A stretch of 64,000 nt of DNA, from the NCBI RefSeq assembly GCF_030269325.1, contig NZ_BSTD01000007.1, positions 186,001-250,000 on the forward strand, in the 5' to 3' direction. Shown here piece after piece: positions 8,386 through 17,157 of the stretch. How positions within the stretch are numbered: the stretch's first letter is position 1; the number at the start of each line of letters is the position of its first letter. This stretch comes from Amycolatopsis sp. NBRC 101858 (GTDB taxonomy: Bacteria; Actinomycetota; Actinomycetes; Mycobacteriales; Pseudonocardiaceae). The position numbers and the translations under genes are program-made. The notes below the pieces were generated by a model, which was given only the letters and a program-made list of their open reading frames with translations, had not been told where the DNA came from and made no database searches.

Positions 8386-11136
8386 TCAACCGGCAACGAC
8401 ATCTGTTCGAGTCTCACGGTCGTCCCCTGTGGCAAATTCGTCCGCAGGCGTTTCAATCGGTGCGGAGGGTTCCCGGCCCAGCAGGGCGATCGCGAGCTGG
8501 CCGTGGAGCCAACCGAGCCGGGGCATCACCCAGGCGCCGATCGGCGAAAGCACGATCGCGATCAGCGCAACCCCCAGCTCGACGGATGCCAGCGGGAACG
8601 CCAGCACCAGGTAGGCCAGTTCGCGCCACATCGAAGGGTCGGTGAGATGGGTCAGCCACCGCCGGGCGGGCGGCAGGCCGCTGGCCGCGCGCCGCCGCGC
8701 CGGTGCCGGAGAGACGTCGAGCATCGTCCGGACCCAGCCTCGCTCGCGATCACCGGACCAGCGGACGAAGCTCGCGGTCGCCAGCAGGACCGGGATGCCG
8801 ATGCCTACCACGGCTGTCGCCACACCCACCGCGACGCCGGTGACGATCAGAACGAACTGCGTTGTCCGGAAGAACCAGCTCACGACCATGTAGACCGTTG
8901 TCCGGACCGCCTTCGGCCGCGGGTGATCCACTGGTGTCGCCGGCCGTGCCCCTGGCACGACTCCACCATTCCGTCGCGGCCGGGCGCCGGGCCCCACCTT
9001 GGACGGCCACCAGTTGGCCTGTCCCAGCAAGGCCATGAGGGACGGCAGCACCAGCACCCGGATGATCACGGCGTCCAGCAGCACGGCAGCGGCGAGCCCG
9101 AACCCGACTTCCTTCAGGTCGATCATGCTGAGGGTGACGAACACCGAGAAGACCGACACCATCACGATGGCGGCGCTGGTGACGACACCGGCGGAGTTCG
9201 TGATCCCGTGGCGGACCGCCTCGCGGGTCGGCATGCCACGCTGAGCCGCTTCCCGGATCCGGCTCACCACGAAAACGTGGTAGTCCATCGACAACCCAAC
9301 CAGAACCACGAAAACGAACAGCGGAACCCACGACACGATCGCGCCGGTGGACCGGAATCCCAGCAGGGACTCCGCCCAGTGGTGCTGGAAGACCGCGGTC
9401 AGCATCCCGAACGCGGCCCCCGCCGACAGCGCGTTGAGCAACACTGTCGACAGCGCCAGCACGACCGACCGGAACGTGATCATCATGACCAGGAACGTCA
9501 GCAGCAGAACGGCCCCGATGACCCACGGCAGCGTGTCGGCCTGATTCTGCTGGCTGTCGACGTTACCGGCGACGTCGCCGCCCACCGCGTACGAGACTCC
9601 GGGTATCAGGCCGACCGTCACGGGCAGCAGGTCCTCACGCAGCACCGACAATGACCGCACCGCCTCGGGCGCGTTCTGGTCGTGCGGAGTCACCAGGTCG
9701 ACAGTGCTCACCCGGCCGTCCGCGGAGGTCCGCACGGCGGACGCGGAGCCGCTGGCGAACAGCGGGTCCGCCTTGGTGTATTGGACCAAGGCTTCCAGCG
9801 CCGCGCGCACCTCGGGAGCCCGCTCGGGGGGCGCCTCCGCGGCGATCGTGTGGTTCGCGCCTTCACCGGGAAAGGCATGGGTCAAGCGATCCAATGCCTG
9901 CACGACGGGGACCGACCGCGGCAGGATGTCCGGGCTCGGTGCCCGCAGCGTCAGGTTCAGCGCGGGAAGTGCCAGTGCGATCATGGCCAAGGTGGAAACG
10001 AGCAGTGTCACACCGGGGCGGTTCACCGCCGGCCTCAGCAGTGCGGGCCACAGCCGGGGCGTGCCCTGCCGGTTGGTCAGGCGCCACAGCACCGGCACCC
10101 GCGGGCGGTCCAGCCGCGAACCGAGTTTGGCCAGCAGCGCCGGCAGCACCGTCAGCGAACCGAGCATGGCCACCGCCACCACGATGATCGAGCCGGTGGC
10201 GAGGGACGAGAACACGGTGTCACCGGCCAGGTAGAGCGCCGCCATCGAGACGATCACGGCGATCCCGGAGACGACGACCGTGTGCCCCGCGGTGGCCGCG
10301 GCGATCTCGACAACCGCGATCTTGCTGCCCGGACGGCCATCGAGCCGCTGCCGCTCCTCGCGCTCACGTTTCAGGTAGAACAGCGAATAGTCCACCCCGA
10401 CCGCCATGCCCATCAGCAGGATGACGCTGTCGACCGATCCGACGGACGGGATCACGTGGGACGACAGAGCGGACAGACCCGTTGCCGACCCCACTGCCGA
10501 GATCGCCAGCAGCACGGGCACGCCGGCAGCGATGACGGCCCCGAACGCGATGAGCATGATCAGCAGCGTGACCGGCAGGCTCAGCAGCTCTGCAGTGCCC
10601 AGGTCCTGACCGACGGCCGCGTTGATCCCCCGGTTCAACGAGACGCCGCCGACCTCCTCGATGCGCAGCTGCGGGTGATCCCGCTGCGCCGCTTCCACCT
10701 GGTCGAGCAGCGGCTGGATCCGGTCTGCCGCGGTGTCCGGGTTGCCGCTGACGGCCAGCGGGATCAGCAGCGCCGAGCCGTCGTGCGCCGTCACCGGGTC
10801 TCCCACCTGCACGGCCTCGGGGCGGGTGCCCAGGCGGTTGCGCACGTCCTGAGCGGCGGCGCGTGCGGCACTCGTGTCCAGCTTCCCCGATCGCGCCGTG
10901 ATCAGGACGTTCTCCTTGGCGGGGCGGTCGAATTTCCCGGCCTGCACCATCGCCACCGCCCGACCGGATTCGCCAACCTGCGTGTCGCTTTCCTTCGCCT
11001 GGTTGGTTCCGACTGCACCGCCCACAACGAAGCACAGCACGACGAACAGGATCCACAGACCGATCGCCCACCACGGGTGTGTGGCGCTCCACCGCGCTAT
11101 CCGTACCGTGCGTGCTTGCTTGCCCCAAGTGCTCAT
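8386..11136 (-). CDS. MMPL-family RND transporter with C-terminal sensor-type membrane domain
   Basis: A 916-residue inner-membrane exporter. Two MMPL halves are visible, each with a helix, an extracytoplasmic domain and a five-helix bundle; GVDYSLFYLKREREER and LSMDYHVFVVSRIREA are the paired GxD/Y-containing RND motifs in helix 4/10 regions. MMPL proteins move lipids or small molecules using the proton gradient. After about residue 750 the chain continues with two hydrophobic blocks and DPSMWRELAYLVLAFPLASVELGVAL, resembling the actinobacterial putative sensor domain (PF13796), an unusual fusion. ATG at 11136 follows AAAGGACGAG; the longer open frame upstream is non-coding. No adjacent regulator is seen. 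Confidence 0.9.
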   Translation of the reverse strand: MSTWGKQARTVRIARWSATHPWWAIGLWILFVVLCFVVGGAVGTNQAKESDTQVGESGRAVAMVQAGKFDRPAKENVLITARSGKLDTSAARAAAQDVRNRLGTRPEAVQVGDPVTAHDGSALLIPLAVSGNPDTAADRIQPLLDQVEAAQRDHPQLRIEEVGGVSLNRGINAAVGQDLGTAELLSLPVTLLIMLIAFGAVIAAGVPVLLAISAVGSATGLSALSSHVIPSVGSVDSVILLMGMAVGVDYSLFYLKREREERQRLDGRPGSKIAVVEIAAATAGHTVVVSGIAVIVSMAALYLAGDTVFSSLATGSIIVVAVAMLGSLTVLPALLAKLGSRLDRPRVPVLWRLTNRQGTPRLWPALLRPAVNRPGVTLLVSTLAMIALALPALNLTLRAPSPDILPRSVPVVQALDRLTHAFPGEGANHTIAAEAPPERAPEVRAALEALVQYTKADPLFASGSASAVRTSADGRVSTVDLVTPHDQNAPEAVRSLSVLREDLLPVTVGLIPGVSYAVGGDVAGNVDSQQNQADTLPWVIGAVLLLTFLVMMITFRSVVLALSTVLLNALSAGAAFGMLTAVFQHHWAESLLGFRSTGAIVSWVPLFVFVVLVGLSMDYHVFVVSRIREAAQRGMPTREAVRHGITNSAGVVTSAAIVMVSVFSVFVTLSMIDLKEVGFGLAAAVLLDAVIIRVLVLPSLMALLGQANWWPSKVGPGARPRRNGGVVPGARPATPVDHPRPKAVRTTVYMVVSWFFRTTQFVLIVTGVAVGVATAVVGIGIPVLLATASFVRWSGDRERGWVRTMLDVSPAPARRRAASGLPPARRWLTHLTDPSMWRELAYLVLAFPLASVELGVALIAIVLSPIGAWVMPRLGWLHGQLAIALLGREPSAPIETPADEFATGDDRETRTDVVAG

Positions 11137-11433
11137 GAACTCGTCCTTTGTCCAGGTTTGCCGATCGGATGACGTCTCCGGCCATGACGAAGAATCGAAA
11201 TGGCAAGCTTGGCGGGGACGAGACCGTGCACGAGGTTCTCGCGACCAGGCCAAGTATTTTCGGCGAGGACCCAAACGTAGAGCCGCACACGAACGAGCAC
11301 ATCACCTACGAGTGAGCACCGAATGGCTCCCGCGGGGGATGGACAGCCGCGGCCGCGCGGACTTCCGCCTTTTCATGTTCCGCGCAGTAACCGCACCCAG
11401 AACTCACGATCGCGGCGTAGTAAGAACTCGAGC
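11137..11433. other. non-coding spacer upstream of the MMPL gene
   Basis: About 300 bp between two minus-strand genes. It must hold the MMPL promoter and the end of the cyclase transcript. I see no convincing ORF, hairpin or repeat in it. Confidence 0.4.
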
Positions 11434-12315
11434 TCAGAAGATGGCCAGCGGGTTTACCGGTAGACCGGTGGTACCGAGGATGCGGGGAACCGCGGCCACG
11501 AACAGGAACGTGTACCGGCTTTGCTCTTCGCAGACGGCGACGAGTTCCTCACTGCGGGCGCCGTCGACCAGCACAAGGCCGAGACGGCCGAGCCCCAGCC
11601 GATGCAGCGCGCCAGGGACGTCGTCCTTGAGCGGCGGGGACGCATCGCCGATGTCTCCGGCGTAGACGGCGATCCCGCGGTCGTGCATCCACCGGACCGC
11701 TCCCGAGGTCATCCCCGGCAACGCCCGGCCGTGATCGGGAACCCGGTCCCAGCCGGCCCGCACCACCAGGGCGTCACCCGACTGCACCACGACGCCCTCA
11801 CGCTCCTCCGCGGCTTCGAGGTCATCGGCCGTGACCGCATGCCCGTCGGGCAGCTTGCCGTCCGGGGCCAGATCGAGCAGGACACCCCGGGTCACGATCC
11901 CGTCGGCGAACACATCCGCCGCGCCGTGGGTCACTCCCGCGGGCCCGGAGCTCTCCACCTGCGCGATCCCAGGATAGACCTGCCCGTCCATGACCATGTG
12001 CGACACCGCATCCAGGTGCGTGACCTCGGGATGGTGCGTCGTGACGAGCATCAGCTCGGCCATCGCCAGCGGCGGCGAGCCGGTGAACGACATGATGGTC
12101 TGCACTCCCGTGCTGTCCGCCTGCAGGGCGGCCGCCGGCCCGCCCATCAGCGGCGCCGTCGGGGTCTCCCGGGCCAGTGAGACCGCCGATCCCGTCCGCA
12201 CCTGTGCGGCACCACGCGCGCGGGCCTCCGCGGTGATCAGGTTGACGGTGCCGAGCTGATCGGTGTCACCCCAGCGCCCCCAGTTGCTCGGGAAGCCGGC
12301 GGGGTCGAGGTCCAT
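11434..12315 (-). CDS. cyclase family protein (kynurenine formamidase-like)
   Basis: A 293-residue protein of the cyclase/KynB family (PF04199). The metal-binding signature is HLDAVSH (H-x-D-x-x-x-H), preceded by a typical N-terminal block with SNWGRWGDTDQLGTVNLI. Members hydrolyse amides or cyclise/lactonise small molecules using a divalent metal in the cytoplasm; the exact substrate is not clear. ATG at 12315 follows AAAAGGA at a normal distance. The gene is divergent from a large STAND-type ATPase, with direct and inverted repeats in the shared promoter region. Confidence 0.85.
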   Translation of the reverse strand: MDLDPAGFPSNWGRWGDTDQLGTVNLITAEARARGAAQVRTGSAVSLARETPTAPLMGGPAAALQADSTGVQTIMSFTGSPPLAMAELMLVTTHHPEVTHLDAVSHMVMDGQVYPGIAQVESSGPAGVTHGAADVFADGIVTRGVLLDLAPDGKLPDGHAVTADDLEAAEEREGVVVQSGDALVVRAGWDRVPDHGRALPGMTSGAVRWMHDRGIAVYAGDIGDASPPLKDDVPGALHRLGLGRLGLVLVDGARSEELVAVCEEQSRYTFLFVAAVPRILGTTGLPVNPLAIF

Positions 12316-12406
12316 GATGATGTCCTTTTCGGTGGGATCGCCCGTGGAGAACGACAGGCGCGCAGCAAGATCGTCACCGCATCGGCCTGCGATCACCAGC
12401 CCGTCC

Positions 12407-12439
12407 GGTGCCCACCTGGTGCCCATCCTGGCGGGCACC
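12407..12439. promoter_or_regulatory. repeat cluster in the cyclase/ATPase divergent promoter
   Basis: GGTGCCCA occurs at 12407-12414 and again at 12418-12425, an 11-bp period (one helical turn), with the inverse GGGCACC at 12433-12439. This is the kind of arrangement seen for cooperative regulator binding. No binding protein is known; the adjacent ATPase with its C-terminal HTH-like region is a candidate. Confidence 0.3.
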
Positions 12440-12467
12440 GGCGATGGATATGGATACAGTCGGGTGC

Positions 12468-14519
12468 ATGACCTCACTCGGACACACCGTGCGGGAGCTG
12501 CGGCGGCGGTCTTTCACGGGCCGGGCCGACGAGATCGCCGTGTTCCGGAACGCGCTGGGCGCGCCCGGCGTGCTCTTCGTGCACGGGGCCGGCGGAGTGG
12601 GCAAAAGCGCCTTGCTCGACGTCTTCGCCGACATCGCCACCGAGAAGGGCTTCGACCCGGTGCGGGTCGACGCCCGGCACCTGACCCTCGGGCAGACAGC
12701 GCTGCCCGCCCCGGCCGCCGACGCGCCCGCCGTGCTGCTGATCGACACGTACGAACTGCTGGAACCGCTCGACGACTGGATCCGCGAGCACTATCTGCCG
12801 TCCCTCCCGGCCTCCTGTCTGGTGGTGATCGCCGGGCGGCAAGGCCCCGGGCCGCGGTGGCGCGCGGACCCGGCCTGGCGGGAACTGACGCAGGTCATCG
12901 CGCTCGGCAACCTGTCTTCACAGGACGGGCTCGCCTACCTGACCGCTCAGGACGTTCCCGGGGACGTGCACGACCGGCTGCTGAAGATCAGCCGCGGCCA
13001 CCCGCTCACCCTGTCGATGATGGTGGACGCCGTGCGCCGCGGCGCCGCGCCGCGAGCCCTGTCCGACCTGCCCGGCGGGGTGGGCGCATTGCTGACGCAC
13101 CTGCTCGGCGAAGTGCCGAGCACCCGGCATCGCACGGCGCTGGACGTGTGCGCGCTGCTGCTCGTCACGACCGAGGACCTGCTGCGCTCGATGGCCGGCG
13201 GTGATGCCGGTGCGTTGTTCGCCTGGCTGCGGACTCAGCCGTTCATCGAAGAGTCCCCGTACGGGCTCTACCCGCACGACGTGGTCCGCGACGCCATCAC
13301 CGCCGACCTGCGCTGGCGCGACCCCGCCCGGTACGCCGAGCTGTACCGCCGGAAACTGGCGGTGTTCCACGACCAGGTCCGGGCGACGACGAGCGAACGC
13401 GAACGGCTGGACCTGGCGGTGCTCACCGTCGTGCTGAACGGCACTCGTTCCCCGCACACCGCGCTGGCGTCGCTGCCGCCGACGATGCAGGCCTACGCCG
13501 ACGGGCTGCACGACGGTGACCGGTCGTCGATCGTCGCCATGACCGCGCAGTGGCAGGGGCGTGAGCAAGCCGAACTGGTGGCTTACTGGATGGAGCGCCG
13601 GCCGGACGCCTTCCGCGTCTTCCGCACCAAGACCGGTGAACCGCACGGTTACGGTGCGCGCCTGGACCTGACCGAGGCCGATCTCGGTGTGGATCCGGGC
13701 GCGGATGCGATGTGGGCGTACGCGTCGAAGTACGGGCCGCCGCGCGCCGGTGAACAGGTCCGAGCCTGGCGCTTCTTCCTCGACCGCGACCACGGGCAAC
13801 GCCCGTCACCGTCGCTGACGCTGTTCGTCGCGTGGCAGATTCTGGACATTCTCCTGATCGGCGACGACACAGCCTGGAGCTTCGTGGGCGCCTTCGATGA
13901 CGGGGAGCTGTGGACGTCCTCGATGGAATCTCTCGACTTCTGGGCCGCTGACGAAGCCGGCTACACCGTCGGCGGGTCGCGGTTCCCGGTGTTCGCGCAC
14001 GACTGGCGCCGAACCGGCATCGCGAAATACACGGAACTGCTGCACGCCTGTCAGATGGGCGTGCCGACGCGGCCGTCCGCGCAGGTCCTCGACGAAGCAG
14101 TGCTGTCCCAGCCGGAGTTCACCGACGCCGTCCGCTCGGCCCTGCGCACCTTGCACACGCCGGAACTCCTGCGGTCGAACCCGCTGCTGCAGTCCCGCAT
14201 GGTCCGGCAGCACGGACGGGTCGAACGCACGCCCGCCGACACCCTGCGGGATCTGCTCGACGAGGCCGTCGGCACGCTGAAGCCCGAACTCCGCGTGCTG
14301 CTCGATCGTACGTTCCTGCGACCGGCCGGCGTTCAGGAGCGCGTCGCGGACTCCCTGCACCTGTCGTTCAACACCTACCGGCGACACCGGGACAAGGCGA
14401 TCACGCAGCTGACCGAAGAGCTGTGGCGACGCGAAACACGACCCAGACCCAGCACGCCAGCGCACGACGCCGACGCACCGAAGCCGGACCACGCCGGTTC
14501 GACGGACCCGACGGTGTAG
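12468..14519 (+). CDS. STAND-type ATPase with C-terminal HTH-like region
   Basis: A 683-residue cytoplasmic protein. The P-loop is GAGGVGKS near residue 45 and a Walker B-like VLLIDTYE follows near residue 105; the next section resembles the NB-ARC/AAA winged region. The middle (about 330-560) is unlike anything I recognise. The last 80 residues contain a helix-turn-helix-like segment (VQERVADSLHLSFNTYRRH). Signal-transduction ATPases with a C-terminal DNA-binding region usually are transcription regulators. ATG at 12468 is used; no strong ribosome site precedes it, so it may be leaderless. It is divergent from the cyclase gene. Confidence 0.75.
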   Translation: MTSLGHTVRELRRRSFTGRADEIAVFRNALGAPGVLFVHGAGGVGKSALLDVFADIATEKGFDPVRVDARHLTLGQTALPAPAADAPAVLLIDTYELLEPLDDWIREHYLPSLPASCLVVIAGRQGPGPRWRADPAWRELTQVIALGNLSSQDGLAYLTAQDVPGDVHDRLLKISRGHPLTLSMMVDAVRRGAAPRALSDLPGGVGALLTHLLGEVPSTRHRTALDVCALLLVTTEDLLRSMAGGDAGALFAWLRTQPFIEESPYGLYPHDVVRDAITADLRWRDPARYAELYRRKLAVFHDQVRATTSERERLDLAVLTVVLNGTRSPHTALASLPPTMQAYADGLHDGDRSSIVAMTAQWQGREQAELVAYWMERRPDAFRVFRTKTGEPHGYGARLDLTEADLGVDPGADAMWAYASKYGPPRAGEQVRAWRFFLDRDHGQRPSPSLTLFVAWQILDILLIGDDTAWSFVGAFDDGELWTSSMESLDFWAADEAGYTVGGSRFPVFAHDWRRTGIAKYTELLHACQMGVPTRPSAQVLDEAVLSQPEFTDAVRSALRTLHTPELLRSNPLLQSRMVRQHGRVERTPADTLRDLLDEAVGTLKPELRVLLDRTFLRPAGVQERVADSLHLSFNTYRRHRDKAITQLTEELWRRETRPRPSTPAHDADAPKPDHAGSTDPTV

Positions 14520-14770
14520 GGCATGATCGCCGCTCTCACCGGGGTCGGCCCGCGCATGAGCGTGCCGAAGGACCACACAGTGCCACGTCCACTCGACTCG
14601 TCCCAGGTCAACGACACGCGGAGCGATGCGGACAGTACGAGTGCGCCGGCCGCACCACTTCGCCGCGCCGCTGGAACGTGAGCCGCTCCTCCTCCAGTAC
14701 CGGTGAAACGAGCGGCTCACCCACCCGGGCGTTCGCCGTTGAGCTGCTCGACCGCCGTCCGGACGCAGCA
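14520..14770. other. degenerate DNA between ATPase gene and truncated oxidoreductase
   Basis: No intact gene. On the minus strand one frame has a coding-like stretch (LVSPVLEEERLTFQRRGEVV) that is out of frame with the truncated FAD subunit next to it and ends at a stop. It looks like the far side of the deletion that removed the end of that gene. Confidence 0.4.
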
Positions 14771-15509
14771 CCGTCTCGCCCGGTCCGGTGTAGAACTCCG
14801 CCATCGGCACCGTTCGGCCGGGCAGTTCGACCACGGCGTCATAGGCGAGCAGGACGGTCGCGAGGTCCGACGGGGTCACCGCCTGGCACCGGTGCCCGTC
14901 CACCGCCGCGTGCTGGAACCGGTGGTCGCCAGGCACCGCGTAGCAGGGGCTGGTCGCGCCGTTGCGTTTGTAGCAGTCGAAGCCGTTCCGGAAGAACCAG
15001 CAGCGCTTTTCCTGCACCAGGTTCCCGCCGACGGTCGCGGCGCTGCGGATCTGCGGCGACGCGATCGTGCCCACTGCCGCCGCTATCGCCGCCGGGATCT
15101 CCCGGTGTGCGGCCAGTTCGCTCAAGGTCGTCGCGGCGCCGATGCGCAGCCCGTCCGGTGTCCGCTCGATCCCCCGCAACCCGGTCACCGCGGATACGGC
15201 CACCAGCACCCGCGCGGGATGTGCCTGACGGCGCCGTTCGACCGGCAGGTCCGTGGCCCCGCCGAGCACCGCCGTTTCCGGTGCGGCCAGCATCGCGGTC
15301 GCCTCGGCGACCGTGCCGGGCACGCGTACCTCGGGTTCCGGCGCGGCCGGACGGCGTCGCGCCCGGTAAGCCGCGCCGAGCCGGGTGCCGTAGGTGTCCA
15401 GTGCCCAGTGCAACCCGCGCGGGTAGGCCCACCGGATCGCCGCGATCCACCACCGGTCGGGCCTGCGCCACAACCGGTGCCACCGCCCGCCGCCGCCCAG
15501 CGCAGTCAT
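14771..15509 (-). pseudogene. xanthine dehydrogenase-family FAD subunit, 3' truncated
   Basis: The first about 245 residues match a CoxM/HcrB-type FAD-binding subunit of a molybdenum hydroxylase: the FAD loop VLGGATDL, the block IASPQIRSAATVGGNL and SDLATVLLAYDAVVEL. The similarity stops after TGPGETVLRPD; the open frame then runs on as the antisense of the ATPase gene, so the C-terminal domain is lost. Four cysteines (RCWF, FDCY, SPCY, HRCQ) fall where 4-hydroxybenzoyl-CoA reductase HcrB carries an extra 4Fe-4S cluster. The ATG overlaps the stop of the upstream large subunit as ATGA. The 2Fe-2S subunit is absent, so no working enzyme is expected. Confidence 0.8.
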
Positions 15510-16412
15510 CCCTTGTCCGGGGTGATCGGAAGCTCGCGGATCCGCACGCCGATCGCGTCGGACACGGCGTTCGCGATGGCGGCGCCCGGCGGGATGATCG
15601 ACATCTCGCCGACGCTCTTCGCGCCGTACGGACCGTTCTTGTCGTTCCCGTTCACGATCACCGCGCGGATCGAGGGCAGGTCTGCGTTGCGAGGCAGCGC
15701 GTAATGCAGGTAGGTGTCGTTCACGATCCGCCCGCCTTCGCGGATCAGCTCCTCGCCGAGCGCGGCGCCGATCCCCATCGCGGTGCCACCGATGATCTGC
15801 CCCTCGACCGCGATCGGGTTGATGGCCGTGCCGACGTCGTGGGCGGCCACGTAGTCGGTCACCCGCACTGCGCCGGTGCGGCGGTCGACCTCGACCGTCA
15901 CGCCGTGCGCCGCGAAGGCGTAGCTGGGCGAGAGGTTCGCGGTATCCTTGTCGGGGCTGAGGGGTTCCGTGCCTTCGAGGACGTAGCTCGTTTCGTGGCT
16001 GAGCAGGGATTCCCCGGACAGCGTCACCAGGTCGCCGAGATCGACCGCCTCGTCTCCGCCGACGGCCTGCCCACCCGCGAGTGTCACCTCGGCGGCCGCG
16101 ACACCCAGCTTTTCGGCCGCTAGCGCGCGAAGGCGTTCGGCGAACTCTCGCGCCGCCTGGCCGACCGAGGAGCCGGTCATGTGCGTGCCACGGGAGGACC
16201 AGGCGCCCAGCTCGAACGGCGTCTTCTCGCTGTCCATCGACAACACTTCGACGTCCGCGAGGTGCACGCCGAGTTCGTGCGCCGCGATCTGCGCGAGGAT
16301 CGTGTTCTGCCCCGTGCCGGCGTCGCCGCTGCCGTGCCGGACCCGCACGTGCCCGTCGGGGAACAGGTCCAGCGCCGCGTCGCTGCGGTTCGCGAACTCG
16401 TACGCTTGCTCG
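15506..16412 (-). pseudogene. molybdopterin-binding (large) subunit of xanthine dehydrogenase family, 5' truncated
   Basis: The C-terminal about 300 residues of a CoxL/XdhA-type subunit are intact: [22 protein letters not shown] (pterin-binding), VAAHDVGTAINPIAVEGQIIGGTAMGIGAALGEE, and the end KSVGEMSIIPPGAAIANAVSDA with the active-site glutamate region. The N-terminal two-thirds are missing; upstream of about 16410 the frame is simply the antisense of an SDR gene. It has no start codon of its own and sits directly before the truncated FAD subunit, so this is the remnant of an operon broken by a deletion or inversion. Confidence 0.82.
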
Positions 16413-16873
16413 ACCTCAACGTGCTCGCCACGGTCCGAGCCACCCGCGCAGCCCTGCCCAGCATCATCGAGCGCCGCGGAGCGATCGTCAACATCTCCTC
16501 CATCCTCGCTCTGACGCCCGGAGGCTTCCCGGTCGCCATGAGCTCGGCCAAGGCGGCACTCACCGCACTCGGCAAGTCCCTGGCCGAAGAATTCGCTCCC
16601 CGAGGCGTCCGCGTGAACACCATTTCCCCCGGACTGGTCAACACGTCCGTCTACACCGACCCTGACGGCCAGGTCGCCCGCTGGGCCGCCGCATCCGGCC
16701 AGAGCCTGGCCGAACTGGTCCAGGGCATGGTGGCAGCCCAGAACGTCTCCACCGGCCGCGCCACCGAACCCGAAGAAGTCGCCGCCCTCGTCGCGTTCCT
16801 CCTGTCCGACGTTGCCGGAAACATCACCGGGGCCAACCACATCATCGACGGCGGAACCATCAAGACGGCCTGA
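16406..16873 (+). pseudogene. short-chain dehydrogenase/reductase, 5' truncated
   Basis: The C-terminal about 155 residues of a classical [18 protein letters not shown], the catalytic-serine region [12 protein letters not shown], then AMSSAKAAL where the expected Tyr of Y-x-x-x-K reads M-S-S-A-K, and [12 protein letters not shown]. It ends with a normal SDR tail ([17 protein letters not shown]). The N-terminal Rossmann NAD-binding half with TGxxxGxG is absent: homology begins at the same bases where the minus-strand molybdenum hydroxylase gene breaks off. With no start and no cofactor fold it cannot be functional. Confidence 0.8.
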
Positions 16874-17157
16874 GCCGACGCAGACTGCTCCCCGACCTCA
16901 CTCTCCACTGCCGGGTCGGCAGTCGGCCATGATCGTCGCAGGAATGCCAGCAGCACCAAGGCGCATCGCCAAGCGCCTGCCGACAGTGCTCCCGCCGTGC
17001 GAACGCGACAACGGACCGCGATTCACCAGGCTCTGCGCTTTGGCCTGTCGGAGGAAACGCGGCGGCGCGCCCGATGGCCGCGATCGGATCGCCGGTCCTC
17101 TCCTCGGCCGACCTACCTCGTAGATCGGCTGCGCGGCAGCCCGCGCTTGCCCGAACT
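16874..17157. other. spacer with no recognisable gene
   Basis: About 280 bp between the SDR remnant and the methyltransferase gene end. No family-like ORF on either strand and no clear hairpin. It probably belongs to the rearranged segment. Confidence 0.35.

Noticed and set aside
13806-14770. C-terminal continuation of the FAD subunit on the minus strand
   Set aside because: This part is the antisense of the STAND ATPase gene and has no similarity to FAD subunits.
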